Assembly: GCA_038243605.1 (NCBI GenBank)
Contig: JBBSQX010000015.1
Span: forward strand, 1 to 64,000
Source: Terrimesophilobacter sp038243605
GTDB lineage: Bacteria; Actinomycetota; Actinomycetes; Actinomycetales; Microbacteriaceae
DNA: 64,000 nt
Reading direction: 5' to 3'
Numbering within the stretch: the stretch's first letter is position 1; each line of letters starts with the position of its first letter. A program made the position numbers and the translations under genes. Below the pieces are notes generated by a model. That model worked only from the letters and a program-made list of their open reading frames with translations. It searched no databases and had not been told where the DNA came from. Shown one piece after another: positions 8,276 to 17,166 of this stretch.

Positions 8276-11200
8276 CTAGAACAGGATCAGAAGGTATTTC
8301 GTTTTACTGTGGGATTCGAGCGTGGAGGCGGAATCCGGAATGAGGGTCGCCTTCACTTGGTAGAACCCACTGCCACGTTTCGGCAGCGTGTACAAGACAC
8401 TTCCGTTGTCGGCGGCCGTCAGCGGAACCGTTGCGACCACTGTGCCGTTCACCGAGATCGCCACCGACCCTGTCGCTGCAGCGTCGGCATCCGTTGACAC
8501 GGTGACCTTCGCCGTGGTCTTCTGCCACGAGAAACCAACCGTTCGATTCAGTCGCAGATCTGTCGTCGACGAGTACGGCACCGTGACTGCGGCAGAGACC
8601 GCAGTGCCCGGTGGCAGATCACCCTTCGTTGCCGTCACCACGACCGTGAGCTGCTTGCCCTGATCAGCGGAGGTCACTCGGTACTTCACGGCGGTGGCGC
8701 CCGGGATATCCACGCCATCCACCTGCCACTGGTAAGTGAACGCAAGGTCGGCAACATCCCACTCACCGGGGTTTGCGATGAGATTCTTGCCCACCTGCGG
8801 TGTTCCCGTGATGGTCGGCGGGGAGGTGTTGATGGGCGTTCCCGGAGGAATAACGTCGCCCGTCGTGACCGACAAGAACGTCTGAGCGCCCGTGTCGCCG
8901 TAGCTGATCACCCCGAGATAGCTGCTGTGCGCCTCAAGCCCGCTCCAACTTGCCGTGTACGTGGCGGGCACCCCCTGTTGGCCAGCTATGACATCGGGCG
9001 AGAGCGTCAGTGGCGCACCTCCCGGTTCTACCGCGAACGTTCTCAGATCGAACGCCGTTGTCGGGTTCGCGCTAAAGATACCCACGTGCACCTGATAGTC
9101 GGCGGCCTCAGGTGCCACGATGTCGACACGCTCGTCTGCCGACGCGGTGGCGGACTGCCATCCGGCCACCTGGTTGCCGTCGGCATCAAGCTGGAAGACC
9201 GTGAGGTCAAGGTCGGCGACGTCATCCATCGAGTCGAGGTCGAACCGTGCGAGAGCTGCACCGGCGGGAACAGTCACCGTGTAATCGAAGCTATCGCCTG
9301 GCCCACCGGAGCCCGAATGTTCGGTCTCTGCACCTGTCGGATCAGGCTGAAGGATTCCGAGGCTAAGGCCCGTTGTTGACAGCGGGATATCGGCAGTGGA
9401 GCCCGGTGTGACCGTCACGTCAACCGAACCATTCGCACCCTCGCCCTTAACGTTGCCCGGCGCTTCGATAGCGACCGGCTGGATGGCGATCGGCGATCGC
9501 GCCACCGTGCTGCCGCTCGTCCACGTGATGGCGCCCGTCGTGAAGGTGTCAAGCGCGGCCGTCGTGCGACTGAACGTCACCGTGTAGCTGGCAGTGTCAC
9601 CCGCACTGGCAAACGTCAAGGTGCTCGGTGAGACCACAGCATCGATTCCGGGAACGGATACCGCGGAGCTGAAAGTGCCAGCCTGCGTGGCCGTCACCGT
9701 GCGAGTAATCGTCTCCGGTGCCGTGAGGGAACCGATCGCAATCGAGGCAAGGTTCAAGTCGCTCGGGTCGATAGGTGTCACACCCACGTCGTACCCGATC
9801 GCCTGAATGTAGGCGTACCAATCATCGAGACCGTTGAGGTACAGCAAGCCCGGCTCAAAGAACTTCGTCGGGTCAACATGACCAGCACCTTGAAGGAAAG
9901 GATCCGTCACCGCGTTTCCGCTGCCATCCACGGTGTTGTAGGCGGTCGTCATCATGGCCGACTTGATCTGTGACGGTGACGCGGTGGGAGAAACGCCAAG
10001 GTACAGCGCGGCGAGCCCCGAAATGTGGGGAGTCGCCATCGAGGTGCCGGAGAGGAACTGGAATGTTCCGGATTCGCCCTCGGCGTTCGCGCCATCCGCG
10101 AGGATCGCCACTCCAGGTGCCGTGATGTCTGGCTTCAGAATGTCGCTGCCGTCGGCCAGCACCGGTCCGCGAGAAGAGAACCCTGCGACCTGGGGCGTTG
10201 GCGGTTCGATGCCCGTCGAGTTGTCGGGCGAGAAGCTCGCCGTCGCACCCGCCGTCGCCGCGTACGCCATGATCGCGTCATGGAATTGCGCGTCGAGGTG
10301 GATCGTGGGAATCACATGGTTGTCGAGGTCTATCGAACTCGGCGTCACGTTCACGAGAACAACACCAATGCCACCAGCCCTCGCGACCTCTGCCGACTTG
10401 TCAACGCGAGCGATCACACCTCGTTCACACACCACGATTTTGCCCGCCGTCAACGCGGGGTCAAGTGTGTCGGCGAAGCACAGGTTCGCGCTGGAGGCAC
10501 CGGCGAGCTTCACGTTGTCGGCGAGCACAAGGTCTCCTGTCAACGGTGGCGCCCCCGGAGTCATATCAACGGTGGCGGATGCTCCCGCCATCTTCACACC
10601 GTCGCCCAGAGTGACGGTGGCTTCGTAGCTCGGAATCGTGCTCGCGGCGACGGTGGTGATCCACGGCGACGCATTGTCGAGAGTGGATGCGCCCGGCCCG
10701 GCGTTCCCCGCAGCCGCGGAGACAAAGATGCCAGCGGCGGCAGCGCCGAGGAATGCCTGGTCTGTTGCAGAGACCGTGGTCTGCGCCGCACTTCCACCGA
10801 TCGAGAAGCTGATCACATCGACGCCGTCGCTCACGGAGGCGTCGATTGCGGCGAGGAGATCGGATGTCGCGCATCCGTCATCCGTTGTGCCGATCGGATC
10901 TGGCCCAGACCAGCAGACCTTGTATGCGGCGATCTTCGCTGCCGGCGCCACGCCGCTGATGGTTCCGAAGCTGGCGCCATCGATGGAGGCTGAAACGTCG
11001 GCGTTACCGCCGGCGGTGCTCCCGGTGTGCGAGCCGTGACCGTCGCCGTCACGCGGTGAAAGGTACTCGCCTACGTCGACGCCACCAATCTTGCTTGCGC
11101 TGAAGCCATCCACAAAGTACCTGGCACCAACAATTTTCGTGCTGCAATCGTTCGCCGCGAACTGGACGCCGGCCTCACAGGTGCCGGTGAAATTCGTGCC

Positions 11201-11860
11201 GTCACCTTTCGCGAACGTGATCACACTGCCGTCGAGGTAGGGGTCGTCTCCGGCTGATGTTCCCAATGGTGACCCCGCAAACGACGGGTTCTCTGGGGCG
11301 ATGCCGGTGTCGAGCATTCCGACAACAACACCTTCGCCCGCTTTGTCGACGCCGCCGACCTTCGACCACACACCATCCGGTCCATCAAGACCGAGAAAAG
11401 TGGTGGAGGGAACCGCCGTGATGTGGCGAAGCTCATCGGGGGCCAGCGCCACAACGTTCTTGTTGAGTGCGAGCTGCATGGCTTGCGCCGCGGTGAGATC
11501 CGCCGCAAACCCATTGAGCGCCAAAGTGTACGAGTAGTCGATCGTCGCGCCGGCTGAGGCCGCAACGTCTTCTTGCTGAGCGGCGAGGTAATCGGAGTAG
11601 CTCTCGACCGACCGGTTCTGGGCATTAAGCTGCTTGCCCTCGTTCGGCTTCGTCGGGGCGAAGCCATTGTCGCCTCCCTGGTAGGTGGCCGCTGAGGCTG
11701 CCGCGAGAGTAACGATGTAGCGCCCAGGGGTAAACGTGGTCTGATGGTGACCGCCAAAGCCGGAGGGCATAGCTGCGGCCCCTAATGCGGTGCCCGCAAT
11801 GAGGCCGGAGGCGAGGAGCGTGCTAACGGCGATCCCGGCGATGAGCTTTCGAACGACCAC
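8276..11860 (-). CDS. Secreted multidomain S8 subtilisin-like serine protease
   Basis: An extracellular protease of about 1194 residues. The order is: signal peptide (about 1-35), I9-like propeptide, subtilase domain with Asp in VVGMLDTGIAP (about 184), His in DGDGHGSHTG (about 275) and Ser in LSGTSMATPHISG (about 607), with a PA-type insert between His and Ser (about 440-545). Then come a fibronectin-III-like domain, a pre-peptidase C-terminal-like domain, an Ig-like repeat (PTITGTPQVGKNLIANPGEW) and a final Ig-like domain. There is no sortase or membrane anchor at the C-terminus. The GTG start is set by AAGGGA seven bases upstream; an in-frame start seven codons earlier overlaps this site. 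It is probably monocistronic. Confidence 0.93.
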   Translation of the reverse strand: MVVRKLIAGIAVSTLLASGLIAGTALGAAAMPSGFGGHHQTTFTPGRYIVTLAAASAATYQGGDNGFAPTKPNEGKQLNAQNRSVESYSDYLAAQQEDVAASAGATIDYSYTLALNGFAADLTAAQAMQLALNKNVVALAPDELRHITAVPSTTFLGLDGPDGVWSKVGGVDKAGEGVVVGMLDTGIAPENPSFAGSPLGTSAGDDPYLDGSVITFAKGDGTNFTGTCEAGVQFAANDCSTKIVGARYFVDGFSASKIGGVDVGEYLSPRDGDGHGSHTGSTAGGNADVSASIDGASFGTISGVAPAAKIAAYKVCWSGPDPIGTTDDGCATSDLLAAIDASVSDGVDVISFSIGGSAAQTTVSATDQAFLGAAAAGIFVSAAAGNAGPGASTLDNASPWITTVAASTIPSYEATVTLGDGVKMAGASATVDMTPGAPPLTGDLVLADNVKLAGASSANLCFADTLDPALTAGKIVVCERGVIARVDKSAEVARAGGIGVVLVNVTPSSIDLDNHVIPTIHLDAQFHDAIMAYAATAGATASFSPDNSTGIEPPTPQVAGFSSRGPVLADGSDILKPDITAPGVAILADGANAEGESGTFQFLSGTSMATPHISGLAALYLGVSPTASPSQIKSAMMTTAYNTVDGSGNAVTDPFLQGAGHVDPTKFFEPGLLYLNGLDDWYAYIQAIGYDVGVTPIDPSDLNLASIAIGSLTAPETITRTVTATQAGTFSSAVSVPGIDAVVSPSTLTFASAGDTASYTVTFSRTTAALDTFTTGAITWTSGSTVARSPIAIQPVAIEAPGNVKGEGANGSVDVTVTPGSTADIPLSTTGLSLGILQPDPTGAETEHSGSGGPGDSFDYTVTVPAGAALARFDLDSMDDVADLDLTVFQLDADGNQVAGWQSATASADERVDIVAPEAADYQVHVGIFSANPTTAFDLRTFAVEPGGAPLTLSPDVIAGQQGVPATYTASWSGLEAHSSYLGVISYGDTGAQTFLSVTTGDVIPPGTPINTSPPTITGTPQVGKNLIANPGEWDVADLAFTYQWQVDGVDIPGATAVKYRVTSADQGKQLTVVVTATKGDLPPGTAVSAAVTVPYSSTTDLRLNRTVGFSWQKTTAKVTVSTDADAAATGSVAISVNGTVVATVPLTAADNGSVLYTLPKRGSGFYQVKATLIPDSASTLESHSKTKYLLILF

Positions 11861-12069
11861 AGTGGTATCCCTTCTGAGCAACGGCGATGTCGGCAGCAGT
11901 TGGGTCTGCGCGTGGGGATTACAATAATCCCGTTCTACCCCCGAAAGGGTGACTTCGTTATCAAGCTGTGACTGTTTTATTCACGATCGAGGGATGCTCA
12001 CATCGAAAACAACCGCTGGGGCCTCAGAACCGAGCCACGAAAAGCGCGCGGCAACTATGCCATCTCACG

Positions 12070-13956
12070 TCATTTCTCGTGAAGCGCGACCTTCGCGCGC
12101 ATGGCAGCCAGCGACGACGAGCCAAGCTCCGGCCCACCCAGTGCCCGCAGGGCGTTCAGGATGGTGGCCAGGTCGACAACCTCCTGCATTGCCGCACCAA
12201 TAATTGCCGGTAAGAAGCCAAACGCCCCCAGGAGCATGAGTCCGAAACTCAACGCAATCCCCAGCCAAATGCTCTGAAGCGCGACACGCATCGTGCGCTT
12301 GCCGATCACCATCGCGTCAACCGTCTTAGAGATGTCGTCGAGCACGATCACGACATCCGCAGACTCGCTTGCGGCCGTCGAGCCTTTAGCGCCCATCGCG
12401 ATGCCAACGTCAGCCACCGCGAGCACCGGTGCGTCATTCACACCATCACCCACCATCACCACCGGTCGCTCGACGATGGAGGCCAGAATGTTCACCTTGT
12501 CTTTGGGAAGAAGCTCGGCGTGCACCTCCTCGACACCAAGCGCGTCGGCCACATGCTGAGCGGTCTCCTTCGCATCGCCTGTGAGCATCAGGAACCGCGT
12601 GACTCCGAGCGCGGAGAACGCCGCCACGGTCGATGATGCATTGCTTCGGAGTCGATCGCTGAGCACAATCGCACCAGCGAAGCTGCCATCCACGGCCACG
12701 TAGACCGACATCTCGCCGCTCGCGAGGTGTGTCGGCGTCGCCTCCGGCGCGTGCTCCTGCACAAACGTGAACTTGCCGACCACAACCTCGCGCCCACCCA
12801 TCAGCGCGACAACACCGTTCGTCGCCTCTTCACGCGCACTTTCGGCACTCGTGAACGTGAGCCGGCGAGCGCGAGCATCCTCCACGATCGCGGTCGCCAA
12901 TACGTGCGATGAATAGATCTCCGCCGACGCCACGAGTGCGAACAACTCATCCTCTGAAAAAGAACCGGCAGGGCGGATGGCCACCACAGTAGGGTCGCCG
13001 TGGGTCAGAGTTCCCGTCTTGTCGAACGCCACCGTGCGGGCTCGTGACAGCTGCTCGAGTGTTCCGCCACCCTTCACGATGATGCCGTAGCGGGAAGCCC
13101 TGCTCATGCCACCCATAAACGCCACCGGTGCAGCGATGAGCAGTGGGCACGGTGTCGCAACGACGAGAACCTCGGCAAAACGCACGGGGTCCCCCGACAG
13201 CAACCAGGCGAATCCGGCGATCAGTAGCGACACCACGGTGAAGGGCACGGCGTAGCGGTCAGCGAGACGAACGAGCGGCGCCTTGCTGTCGGCCGCATCT
13301 GCCACGAGCGCCACAATCCGCTGGTACTGGCTGTTCTCCGCCAGCGCAGTCGCTGTCATGATGATCGCGAAGGTGCCGTTGAGTGAGCCACTCAGCAGGC
13401 TGTCGCCCTTGGTGCGATCTTTCGGAAGGCTCTCACCGGTGAGGGATGACTCGTCGAAGGAGCCAACATCCGACTGAAGAACGCCATCGACCGGCACTAC
13501 CTCTGAGGGCCTCACGAGCAGCCGATCGCCAATGGCGACGTCGGAGACATCGATCTCCTCAACCTCGCCCGCCTCGTTGATGAGGCGATGGGCAGATTGG
13601 GGAGAACGGGCAAGAAGCGATTTCAGCTCGCGGCGAGCGCGCCCCTCTGCGTAATCCTCCAGGGCTTCCCCGCCCGAAAGCATGAGGCAAATGACCAGGC
13701 TCGCCCAGTACTCGCCCACCGCCACCGTGGCGATGATGGCCATGATGGCCAGCGCATCAATCCCCCACTGTCCGCCGATCAGGTTCTTGATCATGTCCCA
13801 CGCCTGAATCGCCGCAACGATGAGCGCGAAACCACTGATCAGCCATTGGGCAGCGACGACGTATCCGCTGAGGGTAAGCGCGCCGCCTATCGTGGCAAGG
13901 AGCAGCGTGATGGCGACAATAGGGTACCGGCGGATGGCCGCAATGAGCCAAGTCAT
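12070..13956 (-). CDS. P1B-type heavy-metal-transporting ATPase (TPCP motif)
   Basis: A P-type ATPase of 628 residues that should move a transition-metal ion across the membrane. The phosphorylation site is DKTGTLTHGD, the hinge GDGVNDAPVLAVADVG, and the dephosphorylation loop SLTGESLPK. The ion motif in the sixth helix reads ATPCPLLIAAP, so TPC(P) replaces the CPC or SPC of copper, zinc or cobalt pumps; TPCP is reported for the P1B-5 (Ni/Fe) group. I see no N-terminal metal-binding domain and no C-terminal hemerythrin-like domain. The ion cannot be assigned with confidence. It stands alone between the protease and icd. Confidence 0.88.
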   Translation of the reverse strand: MTWLIAAIRRYPIVAITLLLATIGGALTLSGYVVAAQWLISGFALIVAAIQAWDMIKNLIGGQWGIDALAIMAIIATVAVGEYWASLVICLMLSGGEALEDYAEGRARRELKSLLARSPQSAHRLINEAGEVEEIDVSDVAIGDRLLVRPSEVVPVDGVLQSDVGSFDESSLTGESLPKDRTKGDSLLSGSLNGTFAIIMTATALAENSQYQRIVALVADAADSKAPLVRLADRYAVPFTVVSLLIAGFAWLLSGDPVRFAEVLVVATPCPLLIAAPVAFMGGMSRASRYGIIVKGGGTLEQLSRARTVAFDKTGTLTHGDPTVVAIRPAGSFSEDELFALVASAEIYSSHVLATAIVEDARARRLTFTSAESAREEATNGVVALMGGREVVVGKFTFVQEHAPEATPTHLASGEMSVYVAVDGSFAGAIVLSDRLRSNASSTVAAFSALGVTRFLMLTGDAKETAQHVADALGVEEVHAELLPKDKVNILASIVERPVVMVGDGVNDAPVLAVADVGIAMGAKGSTAASESADVVIVLDDISKTVDAMVIGKRTMRVALQSIWLGIALSFGLMLLGAFGFLPAIIGAAMQEVVDLATILNALRALGGPELGSSSLAAMRAKVALHEK

Positions 13957-14037
13957 AGTTCCAGTATTACGCCGAAATCTTCGGCTCCACTAGCAAGGCT
14001 AGGCTCGCCTGAGTGGTATCGCTAGCCCTCACTTAAC

Positions 14038-14107
14038 CTGGCGATGCGCCAGTTTGTTGGCAATGCGCCAGTTGTAGCCGGAGCATCGCCAACAAACTGG
14101 CGCATCG
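14038..14107. repeat. Nested inverted repeat between icd and the metal ATPase
   Basis: A 20-base arm at 14042-14061 is perfectly complementary to 14088-14107, with a 26-base loop that holds a partial third copy of the core (AATGCGCCAGTT). The left arm is itself palindromic: CTGGCG-ATG-CGCCAG at 14038-14052. It starts 12 bases after the icd stop, so it may act as a terminator or mRNA-stabilising hairpin, but no T run follows on either strand. Confidence 0.75.
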
Positions 14108-14118
14108 TCAATCAGGTG

Positions 14119-15333
14119 TTACGCGAGGCGTGCCTTCAGGTTCTCGGCCAGCGACGCGAGGAACTCCTCGGTGGTCTGGTACGGCTGCTCCGGGCCGACG
14201 AGGAGCGCGAGGTCCTTCGTCATCTTGCCGGATTCGACCGTCTTGATGACGACATCTTCGAGCGTGTGCGAAAACTCAATGAGGGCCTGGTTGTCATCCA
14301 GCTTTCCGCGGTGGGCGAGCGCGCGGGTCCACGCGTAGATCGAGGCGATCGGGTTCGTGGAGGTGGGCTTGCCCGCCTGGTGCTGGCGGTAGTGACGAGT
14401 GACGGTGCCGTGTGCGGCCTCCGCCTCGACGATCTTGCCATCCGGAGTCGTGAGAACACTCGTCATGAGGCCGAGCGATCCGAAGCCCTGCGCAACGGTG
14501 TCGGACTGCACGTCGCCGTCGTAGTTCTTGCACGCCCAGACGTATCCGCCCTCCCACTTGAGGGATGCCGCGACCATGTCGTCGATGAGGCGGTGCTCGT
14601 AGGTGAGCCCGGCCGCGTCGAAGTCGGCCTTGAATTCTGCCTCGAAGACCTCAGCAAAGAGGTCCTTGAAGCGGCCATCGTAGGCCTTCAGGATCGTGTT
14701 CTTGGTTGACAGGTACACCGGGTAGTTGCGGCTGAGACCGTAGGCGAGCGACGCGCGAGCGAAGTCGCGGATCGAGTCGTCCAGGTTGTACATTCCCATC
14801 GCGACACCTGAGCCGGGCGCTTGGAACACCTCGAAGCTCTTCGGCTCACTGCCGTCTTTCGGTGTAAACGTCATGGAGAGGGTGCCTTCACCCTCAAAAC
14901 GGAAGTCGGTGGCCTTGTACTGGTCGCCGAACGCATGACGGCCAATAATGATCGGCTTGTTCCAACCTGGAACAAGGCGCGGGATGTTGGAGATGATGAT
15001 CGGCTCACGGAAGATCGTGCCGCCGAGGATGTTGCGGATCGTGCCGTTCGGGCTGCGCCACATCTTCTTGAGGCCAAACTCTTCGACGCGGGCCTCATCC
15101 GGAGTAATCGTGGCGCACTTCACGCCAACGCCGTGCTTCTGGATGGCGTGAGCCGCATCAATGGTGATCTGGTCGTCGGTCTCGTCGCGCTTTTCCATCC
15201 CGAGGTCGTAGTACTCGAGGTTCACGTCGAGGTACGGGTGAATGAGCGTGTCTTTGATGGCCTTCCAGATGATGCGTGTCATCTCGTCGCCGTCGAGCTC
15301 TACAACGGTGCCGTCAACCTTGATCTTTGACAT
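14119..15333 (-). CDS. icd: NADP-dependent isocitrate dehydrogenase (dimeric, eukaryote-like type)
   Basis: Icd oxidises isocitrate to 2-oxoglutarate with NADP in the TCA cycle. The 404-residue sequence (VELDGDEMTRIIWKAIKD, KCATITPDEARVEEF, WRSPNGTIRNILGGTIFREP, AHGTVTRHYRQHQAG) is the type II homodimeric class found in eukaryotes and many bacteria, not the monomeric 740-residue form of other actinobacteria. An AAGGAG site precedes the ATG. A symmetric operator-like site lies upstream, between icd and the divergent acetyltransferase gene. Confidence 0.96.
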   Translation of the reverse strand: MSKIKVDGTVVELDGDEMTRIIWKAIKDTLIHPYLDVNLEYYDLGMEKRDETDDQITIDAAHAIQKHGVGVKCATITPDEARVEEFGLKKMWRSPNGTIRNILGGTIFREPIIISNIPRLVPGWNKPIIIGRHAFGDQYKATDFRFEGEGTLSMTFTPKDGSEPKSFEVFQAPGSGVAMGMYNLDDSIRDFARASLAYGLSRNYPVYLSTKNTILKAYDGRFKDLFAEVFEAEFKADFDAAGLTYEHRLIDDMVAASLKWEGGYVWACKNYDGDVQSDTVAQGFGSLGLMTSVLTTPDGKIVEAEAAHGTVTRHYRQHQAGKPTSTNPIASIYAWTRALAHRGKLDDNQALIEFSHTLEDVVIKTVESGKMTKDLALLVGPEQPYQTTEEFLASLAENLKARLA

Positions 15334-15478
15334 GGGGTTCTCCTTCAGAACGACCTACATAATGTGCGACAGCTGTGCGACACAAAAATGTGCCAACAAC
15401 ATCCGCGTGAATACAACAACATTGGGGGCATAACCCGGGCCAATTTAGCCGAATACCAGCTTACAGCCACCTGTCAAT

Positions 15479-15496
15479 TATCTCGACATCGAGATA
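15479..15496. promoter_or_regulatory. Palindromic operator between icd and the GNAT gene
   Basis: TATCTCGA and TCGAGATA are perfect 8-base arms separated by CA. The site is about 145 bases upstream of icd and 40 bases upstream of the acetyltransferase gene, where it would overlap that gene's -35 region. The size and symmetry fit a MarR- or TetR-type dimer site; the regulator is not visible in the window. Confidence 0.55.
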
Positions 15497-15524
15497 CCTC
15501 TAGAGGTTTCACGGTAGGTGTGGT

Positions 15525-15530
15525 TAGCCT
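15525..15530 (+). promoter_or_regulatory. -10 box TAGCCT of the GNAT gene (leaderless)
   Basis: TAGCCT ends 6 bases before the ATG at 15537; no ribosome site is present. Confidence 0.5.
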
Positions 15531-15536
15531 GTCATC

Positions 15537-15989
15537 ATGGCCAACCTGAGACTAGAAGAGCTGTCGGCGAGCAACGCACTCGCAGCGAACAAGCTGACAC
15601 TGCGTCGCGGGCAAGAACAATTCGTCACCCCGCCGACCTACGCGATCGCCGATGCGTACCTCGACCCAACGACAACATGGCCTCGCGTTGTGCTCAGAGA
15701 CGACAAAGTTGTCGGCTTCATTCGTGGCAATTTTGATGAGGATGCCGCCGACGAGGAGTTCCGCAGCTGCGTGTGGCGCGTGCACGTGGCCGCCGACCAA
15801 CAGGGTCAAGGCATAGGAACTTTTGCCGTGCTTGCCCTCGCCAATGAGGCGCGGCAGCGAGGCTTCACGCGGTTGTCTGCACTCTGGGAGACGGGCGACG
15901 ACGGCCCAGAAGCATTTTTCACGAACATCGGCTTCGTGGTGGACCGCGAAACTCAATACGGCGAAAAGTTCGGCGTCCTGGCGCTTTGA
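15537..15989 (+). CDS. GNAT-family N-acetyltransferase
   Basis: A 150-residue acetyl-CoA-dependent acetyltransferase. Motif A is clear: VWRVHVAADQQGQGIGTFAV (about residues 80-99, Q-x-x-G-x-G/A for the pyrophosphate of CoA), followed by LALANEARQRGFTRLSAL and a C-terminal GFVVDRETQYG. The acceptor substrate is unknown. Its stop overlaps the start of the alkyltransferase-like gene (TTGA), so the two are probably co-translated. Confidence 0.85.
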   Translation: MANLRLEELSASNALAANKLTLRRGQEQFVTPPTYAIADAYLDPTTTWPRVVLRDDKVVGFIRGNFDEDAADEEFRSCVWRVHVAADQQGQGIGTFAVLALANEARQRGFTRLSALWETGDDGPEAFFTNIGFVVDRETQYGEKFGVLAL

Positions 15990-16381
15990 CAGCCTTAGCC
16001 AAGTTGACCGTCGAGACAGCAATCGGCGATAGCGTCTCGGGGAACGCCAGAACTGGCCGTGGCCTTGAGCTCCAGCACTCTGAAGACTTTGTTTCCAACG
16101 TGCTGGATGTCGTCGACGCGATTCCGCCCGCCCACGTGATGGCCTACGGCGACATTGCCGCCGCCATTGGCTCACGTGCGCCCCGGGCTGTGGGCCAGGT
16201 GATGGCTCGCTACGGCAGCACTGTTCCGTGGTGGCGGGTGGTGCGCGCAAGCGGTCAACCGCCGCAGTGCCACGACGACGAGGCACTCGTTCACTATCAG
16301 GATGAAGGCACACCGACCGTGCCAACGGCATCCGGTGGGTATCGCATCAACTTACGAATCGCGCGATACCGTCCACAGTAA
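15986..16381 (+). CDS. Alkyltransferase-like (ATL) DNA repair protein, MGMT family
   Basis: The C-terminal half has the MGMT DNA-binding fold: VVDAIPPAHVMAYGDIAAAI and PRAVGQVMARYGSTVPWWRV. The active-site PCHR of true O6-alkylguanine transferases is replaced by PWWR, so the acceptor Cys is missing. ATL proteins with Trp at this place bind O6-alkylguanine lesions and hand them to nucleotide excision repair. The start is a TTG overlapping the GNAT stop; the first 35 or so residues match nothing and the true start may be further in. Confidence 0.8.
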   Translation: MTALAKLTVETAIGDSVSGNARTGRGLELQHSEDFVSNVLDVVDAIPPAHVMAYGDIAAAIGSRAPRAVGQVMARYGSTVPWWRVVRASGQPPQCHDDEALVHYQDEGTPTVPTASGGYRINLRIARYRPQ

Positions 16382-16400
16382 ACCGTCACTGCGATACAGT

Positions 16401-16413
16401 GTGGTCTGACCAC
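16401..16413. promoter_or_regulatory. GntR/FadR-type operator GTGGTCTGACCAC
   Basis: A perfect 13-base palindrome with TGGT and ACCA half-sites, the form typical of FadR-subfamily GntR regulators such as LldR. It lies just after a TACAGT box (16395-16400) and 19 bases before the regulator's ATG, where bound protein would block transcription start. Autoregulation of the GntR-lldD-SMP-30 operon is the simplest reading. Confidence 0.72.
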
Positions 16414-16431
16414 ACAAGTATCGAGGAAGCA

Positions 16432-17166
16432 ATGAACGATTCTCCCCGAGCATGGGAAGGCGTGCTCCACCATCTCGAAGCGCACCTGCTCTCTGGTGAG
16501 CTCAGCACTGGTGACCACCTTCCCCCTGAGCGCGCTCTCGCTGCCGAGCTTAGTGTCGGCAGATCCTCGGTGCGCGAAGCAGTGCGAGTGCTCGAGGCGC
16601 TCGGCCTTGTGCGCACGCAAACCGGCTCAGGACCGCAGGCGGGTGCCACCATCATCGGTGCGCCATCTGGTGGCATGTCCTCCCTCATGCGCCTCCAGGT
16701 TGCAGCGAAAGGCTTCGCCGTAGCGGATGTCGTCAAGACCCGAATCGTGCTGGAGTGCTCCATCGTGACCGAACTCGCCGACGCTGGAACCGATGTTGAT
16801 TTCGTGCACGCCACCCAGCTGCTCGATGCGATGGATTCCGACTCCCTCACCCCAAAGGAGTTCCTCGCTCTCGACGCCAGATTCCACCTTTCACTCGCCG
16901 ACGCGAGCGGCAACCTCGTAGTGTCAGCGATGATGGCCGGGATTCGCAATTCCATCGAAAGCTACGTGATTCTCGGCATTCCCACAATCGCGGACTGGCG
17001 TACTGAAGCGCAGCGGCTCAGGACAGAGCACCGAGGCATCCTCACCGCCATCAAAGATCACAACGCCGCCGCAGCATCCGCAAAGGTTCACTCGCACATT
17101 TCTGACTACTACGCCCGCACCCGCCTCACCGATCAGGCAGAAACCACACGACAGGACACACAATGA
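16432..17166 (+). CDS. FadR/LldR-type GntR transcriptional regulator
   Basis: The N-terminal winged helix (LSTGDHLPPERALAAELSVG then SSVREAVRVLEALGLV) is of GntR type and the C-terminal all-helical FCD domain shows FLALDARFHLSLADASGN and the ligand-metal His in HRGILTAIKDHN and VHSHI. Regulators of this class often respond to lactate or related carboxylic acids. The ATG follows GAGGA by five bases; an in-frame ATG 33 bases upstream would place the operator inside the gene. Its stop overlaps the lldD start (ATGA), so it is the first gene of the operon it probably controls. Confidence 0.88.
   Translation: MNDSPRAWEGVLHHLEAHLLSGELSTGDHLPPERALAAELSVGRSSVREAVRVLEALGLVRTQTGSGPQAGATIIGAPSGGMSSLMRLQVAAKGFAVADVVKTRIVLECSIVTELADAGTDVDFVHATQLLDAMDSDSLTPKEFLALDARFHLSLADASGNLVVSAMMAGIRNSIESYVILGIPTIADWRTEAQRLRTEHRGILTAIKDHNAAAASAKVHSHISDYYARTRLTDQAETTRQDTQ

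Noticed and set aside
10025..10993. Long plus-strand open frame (322 codons) inside the subtilase gene
   Set aside because: It is the antisense shadow of a well-supported protease; composition is Arg/His-rich with no family resemblance or ribosome site.
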